DNA from: Nitrospirota bacterium
Lineage (GTDB): Bacteria > Nitrospirota > Leptospirillia > Leptospirillales > Leptospirillaceae
Assembly (NCBI GenBank): GCA_021806225.1
Contig: JAJZXW010000021.1
Span: 1-64,000, forward strand
Reading direction: 5' to 3'
DNA: 64,000 nt
The position numbers and the translations under genes were made by a program. Positions 1 through 6,936 of the stretch are shown here, piece after piece; position 1 is the first letter of the stretch, and the number at the start of each line of letters is the position of its first letter. The notes beneath the pieces were generated by a model. The model saw nothing but the letters and a program-made list of their open reading frames with translations. It made no database searches and was not told where the DNA came from.

Positions 1-132
1 AGGAAACACCCCGGAGTGGGTCTTGAACCTGTCGGCAACGGAGCGGATCGGCTGCCGCTTTCCCTGGTCAACCCGAGCTTGTCGGACCTCCTTTCAAGCT
101 CCGCCGTTCACGGCGGGGTGGTTGACGAATGA
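1..132 (+). mobile_element. Possible right end of an IS200/IS605 (TnpB) element, partial
   Basis: Frame 1 is open from the window edge to a TGA at 130-132, giving 43 codons that run through a GC hairpin. A short reading frame that reads into a CCGCCG-TTCA-CGGCGG hairpin followed by GGGGTGGTTGAC resembles the right end of IS200/IS605-family elements, where the tnpB 3' end overlaps the guide-RNA scaffold. No catalytic TnpB motif (RuvC residues, zinc ribbon) is inside the window, so identity rests on the end structure alone. It lies just downstream of, and convergent with, the family B polymerase gene. It could instead be an unrelated hairpin. Confidence 0.4.
98..126 (+). ncRNA. Candidate 3' end of a TnpB omega (reRNA) scaffold hairpin
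   Basis: Stem CCGCCG (101-106), loop TTCA (107-110), stem CGGCGG (111-116), then GGTGGTTGAC (117-126). In IS605-type elements the scaffold ends in such a hairpin and the guide is the adjacent flanking DNA, which here would begin at about 127. Only this 3' part is in the window. This is inferred from resemblance. Confidence 0.35.
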
Positions 133-171
133 GGCTCCTCCTTCAAGCGTTCCTGACATCAATGGACCCCA

Positions 172-2454
172 TTATACCATGCCATCCGGCCTCTCCGCAG
201 GCTCCGATTTTTTCTGGCGTTTGCGGAGAAGAAGGTCGATGGGTTTCCTGACGGTGCGGGAAGGGGCGGAGGGTCTTCCGAAGATGTCGAGCATCGGTTC
301 GCAGGCCTCCCGGAGAAGCCGCGCGTAGGCTTTCCGGTCATAGCCGTAATCCGGAGAGAAGGTGTCGTAGGCCCGGGCGCGGGAGGCGGGATCGGGATCC
401 CCCTCCCCGGTGATGACGAGGGAGATCCGTTCTCCGGGGCGGGGCGCCCGTCCACGGGCTGCCAGTTCCTGTGCCACGATCGCCTGGAGGGAGGCCTTGC
501 GGTAGGACTCCGGCGTCTTCGATATCCGCTTCCTGATCACAAGCTCCGAGACAGGAACGCGCCCCTCCTCGATCTCCATCAGGCCCTCCTCGAGCAGGCG
601 TCTGGCCTCTGGAAGACATGCCCGATAGCTCCGGATGTCGCTGGCCCGAGAAAGATGCGAGACGATCCGCTGCTGTATTTTGGCGACAAAGGGAGGGGTG
701 TCGCTCCGGCGAAGTTCGATTCCTCGGATTTTTGTTTCGCCCGAGCGAAAAACGCCGATATAGCGGTTGGGAACGGCCAGGCTTGGGCGCTCCTTCGAAG
801 GGAAAAAGAGAATCCAGCGATAGAGTCCCTCGATTCCGATGGCGAGGCCGGTCGTCCGGGAGATGGCCTCGGCGAGACGTTGGCAGTCGGCTTCGTCCAG
901 GTCGGGATGCGACAGCCAGAGCGAGTCGACGATCCCGTGCAGAAAGCGGCATCCCCACTCTTCCGCGACCTCTTTCGCCTGGAGAAGCTTTTCCCGGCTC
1001 AGGGCGGTGACGCATTCGTGGGCTTCGACTTTTCCGAAGCGCGCGTTCTTGTAGCCCAGATAGCCGAACGAAACGACGAGGAGCCACTTGAGTGCGCCCT
1101 GGCGTCGGTCGTATTCCTGTCGGAGCCATGGGTCATCCGCCGTTTTTTTGAGTTCCTTGTAGCGGCGTCTTTTTTCAAGAAGAGGGGCGAGAACCGAAGG
1201 GATCAGGCCTCTCCTTCGCGTGCAGAGGTGGTGTCCGCTTTCCGGGACCCGATTCCCGGGGCAGCAGGGGCAGTTGACCGTTTCCGGGGAGATGTTGTAG
1301 GCCGTCATCAGTGAGGGGTACATCGAGGCGAAGTCGAGTTCGACGACCGATTCGTGGAGGCCGGGTCTGGGAAGGAAGACCATGCCCCCCTTGTCGCTTT
1401 CGAGAAGATCGAGTCCGCTCCGGAATGCCTCCGGATGCCCTTTGTCCTTCGGGACGAGGATTCCGGAGGCGATGGCCAGCGCCATCTGCATGGAGGTGAT
1501 GCCGGTTCCGGTGGAGGTTCTGGCGAGTTGCTGGAGAGGGATCCGGGTGACGCGGGCCTGTTCGAAAAGCCCTGCCAACCCGGCCTCCTTCAGAATGAAG
1601 GAGTTGCTCTGATCCAGATGCCATCGTCCGAAAAGGGAAAATCCTCCGGCCCGAAAAACGGTCTTCCCATAAGAAAGGAAAGAGCGGTCCTTTCCAAGAG
1701 AAATCTCCTGCCTCCCGCCCCGGTTCAGGGCTACGGAGACGGCGAGCTTTTTCGAAAGCGTCAGAATCCGGGGAAAGATCAGGTCGTCTCCCCTCCGGGA
1801 CAGAATGAGGTCCGGATCCTCCCTTTTCAGAATGGCGTTGATCGTGGCCAGGAGCTCCCGGGGATCCTCGCCGTCAAGAAGCCTTCGCTCTCCGTCGATC
1901 TCGACGACCAGTCTTTCCGGTGCTCCGTGCTTTCCGGGGGAGCCGTCCGCTTCGAGCCCAATGCTTATCGTCCGGAGAGGAGGCATGGGGGGATCGGTGC
2001 TCCAGGGGGAGTCAAGAACTGCGCGTCTGTCCGGAAGCGTGTCGATCCGGCAGAACGCGAGGGGGAAAAGCCCCGATTCATAGAAATAGAGTTGCGGGAG
2101 GGGAATATCGCAATTGTAGAGGACGATCTCCGGGATGGAGGCCACCTGTCTGATCACCGCGAAAAAATCTGCCGGTGACAATGTCGTGAGTTCGAGGACG
2201 GGGCGGAGGGTGCCTGTGAAAAGGTCGGTGCGCTCCGTTCGGGCGAGGGAGACTGGATGGCGAAGGCGTCCCAGCAGGCTCTTTAGCCGGTCCTGAGCCC
2301 GTCCTGTGGCATCCACATAGAAGCGGGGACGGAATGGGACAGGACGAAGGATCCGCTCTCCCTTGTCGCTCAGAATCCAGAGAAGCATGCCCTGCGATGC
2401 AGGGTAGACATCCAGCAGCCATCCCGTTCTTTCAGGACGAATGGTCTGCACCAT
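172..2454 (-). CDS. polB: Family B DNA polymerase, PolB2-like, with degraded exonuclease site
   Basis: A 760-residue polymerase. Palm motif A (DFASMYPS, residues about 374-381) is intact, as is the motif B region (KWLLVVSFGYLGYKNARFG, from residue 456). Motif C reads HGIVDS (506-511) where Pol II-type enzymes have YGDTDS, so the first Asp is Ile and the second is kept. In the N-terminal exonuclease domain the usual DxE of Exo I appears as GLE (166-168), and the Exo II Asn and Asp are not evident, so proofreading is probably lost. A Cys cluster (CPCC...C) sits between motifs A and B. The ATG at 2454 overlaps the 91-aa gene upstream and fits the protein better than the in-frame ATG at 2511. It is the last gene of a lexA-led cassette, so a DNA-damage-induced, error-prone role is inferred. 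Confidence 0.85.
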   Translation of the reverse strand: MVQTIRPERTGWLLDVYPASQGMLLWILSDKGERILRPVPFRPRFYVDATGRAQDRLKSLLGRLRHPVSLARTERTDLFTGTLRPVLELTTLSPADFFAVIRQVASIPEIVLYNCDIPLPQLYFYESGLFPLAFCRIDTLPDRRAVLDSPWSTDPPMPPLRTISIGLEADGSPGKHGAPERLVVEIDGERRLLDGEDPRELLATINAILKREDPDLILSRRGDDLIFPRILTLSKKLAVSVALNRGGRQEISLGKDRSFLSYGKTVFRAGGFSLFGRWHLDQSNSFILKEAGLAGLFEQARVTRIPLQQLARTSTGTGITSMQMALAIASGILVPKDKGHPEAFRSGLDLLESDKGGMVFLPRPGLHESVVELDFASMYPSLMTAYNISPETVNCPCCPGNRVPESGHHLCTRRRGLIPSVLAPLLEKRRRYKELKKTADDPWLRQEYDRRQGALKWLLVVSFGYLGYKNARFGKVEAHECVTALSREKLLQAKEVAEEWGCRFLHGIVDSLWLSHPDLDEADCQRLAEAISRTTGLAIGIEGLYRWILFFPSKERPSLAVPNRYIGVFRSGETKIRGIELRRSDTPPFVAKIQQRIVSHLSRASDIRSYRACLPEARRLLEEGLMEIEEGRVPVSELVIRKRISKTPESYRKASLQAIVAQELAARGRAPRPGERISLVITGEGDPDPASRARAYDTFSPDYGYDRKAYARLLREACEPMLDIFGRPSAPSRTVRKPIDLLLRKRQKKSEPAERPDGMV

Positions 2455-2707
2455 GATCCTCGACCTCGCAGATGCGGCGTTCGAGAAGGAGGCGTTCGCG
2501 ACGTTCTTCAAGAAGCATGCAGAGCAGGATCACCGGAAAGGGGTCCACGGGAGAGAGAAAGGATCCGGCCTGGGAATGAAGGCGCGCATCGGCGAAGAGC
2601 CCGTCGAGAAGGATCTGGTCCTCCCGTCTGAGGGCTCTCCGGAATCGGGAGAGGTCGGACAGTGTCTGCTCGACGTTCATTGTGAAGGTGGGGAGCGTCC
2701 GTCCCAT
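2432..2707 (-). CDS. 91-aa protein of unknown function in the lexA-polB cassette
   Basis: I do not recognise a family. The protein is mostly helical in appearance, charged, and has no membrane segment; a leucine- and arginine-rich stretch occupies roughly residues 60-80. Its ATG (2707-2705) overlaps the stop of the RecA-like gene upstream (TGATG). Its own end overlaps the polymerase start by 23 bases. This double coupling is the main evidence that it is real. By position it could bridge the RecA-like protein and the polymerase, but no function can be read from the sequence. Confidence 0.6.
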   Translation of the reverse strand: MGRTLPTFTMNVEQTLSDLSRFRRALRREDQILLDGLFADARLHSQAGSFLSPVDPFPVILLCMLLEERRERLLLERRICEVEDHGADHSS

Positions 2708-3351
2708 CAGGGCTCCTGATCGCCGAAGAGCTTCCCGGGGCTCCGGCGGGGGGCGGACTGCCCCACTGGAGGAGGGTCAACAATGCTTCCTGATTCGCTC
2801 GAGGATTCCAGGAGCGAAATGAGGCGCCTGGAGCGGGCGTCATTTACGGCTTCGCGGCGGTCGACGGGAAGAATGCAGGCAATGTTCCGCCTGAGTGCAA
2901 TCTCGCGAAGCTTTGTCATGATGGAGAGCAGAAGGGCCAAAGACTCCCGTTCGGAGATCGCTCCGTCCGAAAAAAGGGGAAGGATGCCAGACAGCAGGAT
3001 CAGCGATGTGCGGAAGGCCCCGATCTCTTCCTCGAGGCGGGAGGCGACGAGGGTGTGGAACTGATGGATTGTGACCGCCCGAGAGATTCGGATGCGCGAG
3101 AGGGTTTTCCGCGGGTCCGTGGCTGCGTTTCGCGACTCCTGCACGATAATGTCGGATCGAAAGACGTTGTCTCCGCAGACAATGAGGCATGAGCTCCCGG
3201 ATTCGGCAGGGTCGAGAAGGCGGAGTGCCAGGATGCGGTAAACAAAAATGCCGAGCCGGGGCTCGTCCCCCTGCAGGAGAAGCGGGCGCCGCGGCGCTGT
3301 TCGCCGCAGAAAAAAAGGTGGCAAGAAGTGCGAGCTTGAAGCGGAGAGCAT
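2707..3351 (-). CDS. RecA/RadA-like (ImuA-type) protein with degraded ATP-binding motifs
   Basis: About 214 residues with the layout of a RecA/RadA core. A strand plus loop (LLLQGDEPRLGIF) stands where Walker A would be but lacks GKT/GKS. A region resembling the RISRAFTxxQ segment of Rad51/RadA follows (RIRISRAVTIHQFHTLV). The hydrophobic strand LILLSGILPLF has Gly where Walker B Asp is expected. Loss of both motifs suggests a non-catalytic RecA-fold accessory protein, as proposed for ImuA and SulA-like proteins. The ATG at 3351 is 8 bases past the lexA stop; the longer frame from 3399 would overlap lexA by 40 bases. The gene is coupled to the 91-aa gene downstream. Family assignment is inference from motif order. 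Confidence 0.6.
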   Translation of the reverse strand: MLSASSSHFLPPFFLRRTAPRRPLLLQGDEPRLGIFVYRILALRLLDPAESGSSCLIVCGDNVFRSDIIVQESRNAATDPRKTLSRIRISRAVTIHQFHTLVASRLEEEIGAFRTSLILLSGILPLFSDGAISERESLALLLSIMTKLREIALRRNIACILPVDRREAVNDARSRRLISLLESSSESGSIVDPPPVGQSAPRRSPGKLFGDQEP

Positions 3352-3359
3352 TGCCTGTC

Positions 3360-3986
3360 TCAACGCGAAGCCCCGAGAGCGGGGCGGAAGACGCCGCACA
3401 CCGTTCCGACGATCCGGAACGCGCTGCCCTCGGCTACGGGAATTTCCCCGTAATCAGGATTTTCAGGGGCCAGGATGAATTGTCCGTCTTTTCTTCGGAG
3501 TCTCTTCACCGTCGTCTCTCCGTCGATCTCGGCGACGACGATCTCCTCTTCTTCCGCCGTCTCCTTTGCGCGGACAAGGACATAGTCTCCATCGAGAATG
3601 GCCGCCTGCTTCATGCTGTCACCCTTGACCCGGAGAAGAAAAACGGGTCCGGACGGAATCCAGGAAGGATCGATCGCGATGGTGTCCAGGCGATTTTCCG
3701 CTGCGTTGACCGGAATGCCCGCCACAACGCGACCAAGAACGGGGACCGGTACTGTCGAAGGAAAAAGTGATTCCGCATCGAGGGCTCTGGCGCCCTTTCG
3801 ACGAATGAGGCGGCCTTTTCGGACAAGCGCGTCAAGATGTTTCCTGACGGCGCTTATCCCCCGGATATCCATTTTTCTGGCGATCTCCCGGAGGGTGGGG
3901 GGGTATCCGAGCTGCCCGATGTGCGATTGGATGAAATGGAGAATCTCCGCTTGTCTGTGGGTCAGCGGTTCCTCGGAAGTTTCCAT
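3360..3986 (-). CDS. lexA: LexA repressor, SOS response autoprotease
   Basis: A 208-residue LexA. Residues 1-65 form a winged helix-turn-helix (LTHRQAEILHFIQSHI; YPPTLREIARKM). The self-cleavage site is Ala89-Gly90 (VVAG). The catalytic dyad is Ser124 (KGDSMK) and Lys161 (TTVKRL). It represses SOS genes until RecA filaments trigger its cleavage. ATG 3986 was chosen over 4022 because it matches the usual LexA N-terminus. It is the first gene of a four-gene operon ending in a family B polymerase, so LexA probably controls that operon as well as itself. I could not identify a convincing LexA box by eye in the divergent region with ccsA. Confidence 0.95.
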   Translation of the reverse strand: METSEEPLTHRQAEILHFIQSHIGQLGYPPTLREIARKMDIRGISAVRKHLDALVRKGRLIRRKGARALDAESLFPSTVPVPVLGRVVAGIPVNAAENRLDTIAIDPSWIPSGPVFLLRVKGDSMKQAAILDGDYVLVRAKETAEEEEIVVAEIDGETTVKRLRRKDGQFILAPENPDYGEIPVAEGSAFRIVGTVCGVFRPALGASR

Positions 3987-4106
3987 GTCGTCCCGGCCCT
4001 CATTATGCGATAAGGTGATCATTTGTTCATCTTCGCGAGAATATCAAAGCCGGTAACATCGGTCAAGCATCTTTCACGCGCCTGCGCCTTCCGAAAGTAA
4101 AGGGCT

Positions 4107-4119
4107 ACCGGATTCCGGT
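4107..4119. promoter_or_regulatory. 13-bp palindrome between lexA and ccsA
   Basis: ACCGGA-T-TCCGGT is a perfect dyad about 25 bases upstream of the probable ccsA -35 box, in the divergent lexA/ccsA intergenic region. Its position suits an operator. The protein that would bind it is unknown. Confidence 0.35.
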
Positions 4120-4144
4120 CGATCGAATGGGCAAGTTTTCCTAT

Positions 4145-4174
4145 TTGACTCGGACCCCCATTGTTAAGTATCAT
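4145..4174 (+). promoter_or_regulatory. Probable sigma-70 promoter of ccsA
   Basis: TTGACT (4145-4150), an 18-base spacer, and TATCAT (4169-4174), about 70 bases before the ccsA start. Both hexamers match the consensus at five of six positions. It reads away from lexA into the carbon-fixation genes. Confidence 0.55.
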
Positions 4175-4245
4175 ACTGCGGAATTTTCCCATAAGCGGCA
4201 GATGAAATTCCCTTCCGATACCCAAATCCAAGGAGTCAAGAGCCG

Positions 4246-5496
4246 ATGAAGCTTTATGAGCACGAGGCACTGGGAGCCATCTTCAAGAAGTACAAGATTC
4301 CCGTCCCTCGTTATGTCTTTTCCGCAGAAATGAACGATGCTGTCCGCCAGTTCGTCGAGAAGGAGCCGGGAGTCGTCATCAAGTCGATGGTGCTGGTCGG
4401 GAAGCGCGGAAAGGCCGGTGCCGTCAAGGTTGTTTCCGATAAGTCCCAAGTTGAAAAGGTCTTTTCAGACCTGGCGACCCGGGACGTTTACGGTGAAAAG
4501 TCGATCGGAGCTCTCGTCGAGGAAAAGCTGGACATCGAAAAGGAGTTCTATCTGAGTGTCACCTATTCCACGAAGGATCGGGCTCCCGCGATCATTTTCA
4601 GCGAGCATGGCGGAATGGATGTCGAGGAAATCGATCCGAAGCTGATCCATACCTATGTTGTGTCCGATGTCCGATCCATCTATCCCTATCAGATCCGTCA
4701 GTTTCTTGTTGGCATCGGATTCTCCGACAAGGAGCTCCTGCGCCCGCTTTCTGAGGTGATCGTCAATGTATACAATGCATTCTGGGGATCGGAAAGCCGA
4801 CTTCTCGAGATCAATCCCCTCGTTGTGGCCCGTTCCGGAGACAAGCGGAAAATTGTGGCTGCCGATGCCGTCGTCATTCTCGATGACGACGCTTCCGTAA
4901 ATCCGGCCGTCGTCTATGGGGCGAGAAGCGCACAGGGACGCCCCCTGACGCAGCGCGAGCAGGATGCGATCCTGATCGACCAGGGGGATCACCGGGGCAA
5001 GGCAGGTTCCTATGTGGAGCTCGAAGGAGACATCGCGATGATGACCTTCGGTGGCGGTGGCTCAACGGTGACGGCAGAAACTGCGATAGAGGCCGGCCTC
5101 CGGATCGCGAACCTGACCGATATCGGAGGGAATCCCCCTGCGGAAAAAATGTACCGGATTTCAAGGATTATTCTGTCGAAGCCCGGATTGAAAGGGGTGC
5201 TGGTCTGCGGCGGAACGGCCAGCAACACCAGGATCGATGTCACGCTGGGCGAAGGTCTGGCCAAGGCGCTTGACGACATGAACGCCGAAGGCAAACTCGA
5301 CAAGAATCTTGTCTGGGTCGTCCGACGGTCTGGTCCCGAATATGTGAAAGGTCTCAAGATGCTTCACGAATGCTTTGTCCGGAACGGAATCCGTGGAGAA
5401 ATATACGATTCGCAGCTTCCCATCACGGAAGCGCCGATCCGTCTAAAAGAGCTCATGATCAAGCATATCGGATACAAGCCGGAGCAGGTCGTCTAG
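4246..5496 (+). CDS. ccsA: Citryl-CoA synthetase large subunit (SucC/ATP-citrate lyase beta-like)
   Basis: A 416-residue ATP-grasp/CoA-ligase protein. It begins KLYEHEALGAIFKKYKIPVP, like SucC and the ATP-citrate lyase beta part, and carries the EINPLVV motif near residue 190 and a glycine-rich CoA-ligase region (MMFGGGGSTVTAETA). With CcsB it would form citryl-CoA from citrate, CoA and ATP, the first of two citrate-cleaving steps in Hydrogenobacter- and Leptospirillum-type reductive TCA cycles. A genuine sucC (13051) lies downstream, so this copy is best read as CcsA rather than a second succinyl-CoA synthetase. An SD (AAGGAG) precedes ATG 4246. ccsB follows after 29 bases. Confidence 0.85.
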   Translation: MKLYEHEALGAIFKKYKIPVPRYVFSAEMNDAVRQFVEKEPGVVIKSMVLVGKRGKAGAVKVVSDKSQVEKVFSDLATRDVYGEKSIGALVEEKLDIEKEFYLSVTYSTKDRAPAIIFSEHGGMDVEEIDPKLIHTYVVSDVRSIYPYQIRQFLVGIGFSDKELLRPLSEVIVNVYNAFWGSESRLLEINPLVVARSGDKRKIVAADAVVILDDDASVNPAVVYGARSAQGRPLTQREQDAILIDQGDHRGKAGSYVELEGDIAMMTFGGGGSTVTAETAIEAGLRIANLTDIGGNPPAEKMYRISRIILSKPGLKGVLVCGGTASNTRIDVTLGEGLAKALDDMNAEGKLDKNLVWVVRRSGPEYVKGLKMLHECFVRNGIRGEIYDSQLPITEAPIRLKELMIKHIGYKPEQVV

Positions 5497-5525
5497 GCTT
5501 TCAAATCATACTGAGGGGGAATCTC

Positions 5526-6509
5526 TTGAAGGGAACTGTCTATCTGAATGACAAGACGGGTATCGTCGTGATTGGAGCCACCGGCCGCGAGGCCTCCCAG
5601 GTGATCAAGGAGTCGGAATCCCTCTATCCCGGAATCGTCAAGGCGGGGATCACTCCGGGAAAGGGCGGCTCAACCGAATTGCCGGTTCCGGTATTCGATA
5701 CCCTGAAAGAGGCGGTCAGTGATCCAAAGGTCGGAAAGCTACTGAACACCGCCCTGATCTATGTGCCACCCGTCTCCGTTCTGGATGCGGTCATGGAGTG
5801 TCTGGACAATGGAATCAAGGTTCTGTATATTATCACCGAACATGTCCCCATTCGTGACTCGGAGATTATTTATCAGGAAAAGGTTCGGCGGGGTGCCATC
5901 ATTGTCGGAGGGACAAGTCTCGGGTGCTTCGTCCCATCCGTCGGCAGGATCGGTGCTATCGGGGGCAAGGATCCGTCTGTTGCGTTCCGGGACGGCGGTA
6001 TTGTGGTCATTTCCAAGAGCGGCGGCCTGACCGTCACGACTGCTGAAATGTTCCGGCGCCGTGGATGGGGCACCTACATGGCTCTGGCCATCGGTGGCGA
6101 TATCATCTCCAATAACACCTATGCTGACGTGCTGAAAGAGATCAAAGGCGATCCCCGGGTCAAGGGTGTTGTCATGCTGGGAGAGCCCGGGGGATCCTAC
6201 GAAGAACAGGTTGCCGACCTGATTCTTTCTGGTGGCTTTGACAAGCCGGTAGCGGCCTTTATCTCGGGTCGATTCCAGGAGCGGATGCCGGAAGGCGTCG
6301 CCTTTGGCCATGCCGGGGCCATCGTGGAGCGTGGCATGGGCAAGGCGACGGACAAAATTGCCCGGCTTGAAGCGGCGGGGAAAAGGTATCCAGTGAAGGT
6401 TGCCTTTTACTACCACGATCTCGTGAAGACAATCGAATCGCTCGGGGTTCCTCGGGATTTCGAGGACAGCACGACCGAGCATGTGAAGCCCCTTTACTCC
6501 ACATTCTAG
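5526..6509 (+). CDS. ccsB: Citryl-CoA synthetase small subunit (SucD-like)
   Basis: A 327-residue homologue of succinyl-CoA synthetase alpha. The N-terminal CoA-binding Rossmann domain carries VVIGATGREASQ and GITPGKGG. The ligase domain carries the phospho-histidine loop as GHAGAIVERGMGKATDK. The start is TTG 5526 behind the SD AGGGGGA; an in-frame upstream ATG would overlap ccsA by more than 100 bases. It partners ccsA, 29 bases upstream. The family resemblance to SucD is clear. Assignment to citrate rather than succinate rests on pairing with ccsA, on citryl-CoA lyase at 8957, and on a separate sucCD at 13051-15155. Confidence 0.85.
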   Translation: MKGTVYLNDKTGIVVIGATGREASQVIKESESLYPGIVKAGITPGKGGSTELPVPVFDTLKEAVSDPKVGKLLNTALIYVPPVSVLDAVMECLDNGIKVLYIITEHVPIRDSEIIYQEKVRRGAIIVGGTSLGCFVPSVGRIGAIGGKDPSVAFRDGGIVVISKSGGLTVTTAEMFRRRGWGTYMALAIGGDIISNNTYADVLKEIKGDPRVKGVVMLGEPGGSYEEQVADLILSGGFDKPVAAFISGRFQERMPEGVAFGHAGAIVERGMGKATDKIARLEAAGKRYPVKVAFYYHDLVKTIESLGVPRDFEDSTTEHVKPLYSTF

Positions 6510-6540
6510 GGGCCAATCAATCGAAGGGGGGTGAAGGAAA

Positions 6541-6705
6541 ATGGCAGAAGAAAGAGCACAAATGGCAACGGGACCTGCGATCGTGGGTGGCGTAATTATT
6601 CTGGCGGTACTTCTCTTTTTGATCCTTTTTCTGGGGGAAGGAGCCGAAAGCGCAAATCACATGAAAGCCTGGTTGCCGGGATCGGCGACCCACCTCTGGC
6701 CCTAA
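6541..6705 (+). CDS. 54-aa single-pass membrane peptide in the rTCA region
   Basis: ATG 6541 to TAA 6703-6705 encodes 54 residues: a short polar start (MAEERAQMATGP), one strong membrane segment (AIVGGVIILAVLLFLILF, about residues 13-30), and a short tail with His and Trp. A GGGGGGTGAAGG stretch just upstream can serve as SD. It sits 31 bases after ccsB and is followed directly by a strong terminator, so it is the last gene of the ccsAB transcript. I recognise no family. It could anchor the soluble enzymes at the membrane, but this is speculation. Confidence 0.6.
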   Translation: MAEERAQMATGPAIVGGVIILAVLLFLILFLGEGAESANHMKAWLPGSATHLWP

Positions 6706-6742
6706 AGAACTTTTTCTTACTTTCTTAAAACTTCGTTGCGCT

Positions 6743-6790
6743 CCCCCATTTTTCGCCTATCATCTGGGCGAAGGATGGGGGCTTTTTTTT
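6743..6790 (+). terminator. Strong intrinsic terminator after ccsAB and the membrane peptide
   Basis: An interrupted stem, CCCCCAT (6743-6749) with ATGGGGG (6775-6781) and TTCGCC (6752-6757) with GGCGAA (6767-6772), followed by C and eight T (6783-6790). Confidence 0.85.
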
Positions 6791-6816
6791 GCCATTAAAT
6801 CAGGATAAAATAATCA

Positions 6817-6884
6817 GACGCGAATCCGCGTCCGTTTTGTTTCGGAGCATGTTTGTTGCCGGGGATCTCTCATCGGATGAGAGA
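6817..6884 (+). promoter_or_regulatory. Aconitase leader with two dyads
   Basis: Two inverted repeats lie between the terminator and acn. The first is GACGCG-AATC-CGCGTC (6817-6832). The second is TCTCTCATC-G-GATGAGAGA (6866-6884), flanked by CCGGGG and CCCGG. They could be RNA hairpins in the acn leader or operator sites. No -35/-10 pair is convincing here. Confidence 0.4.
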
Positions 6885-6936
6885 GGATCTCGTTCCCGGA
6901 TGTGTGGACCCATTCCCCTGCCAAGGAGATTAAGCA

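Noticed and set aside
1354-2178. 274-codon plus-strand open frame
   Set aside because: Antisense to the polymerase, with no recognisable domain.
3987-4245. Search for a LexA box (GAAC-N4-GTTC or CTGT-N8-ACAG)
   Set aside because: Only partial half-sites are seen, such as TGTTC near 4023; no full site could be supported by eye.
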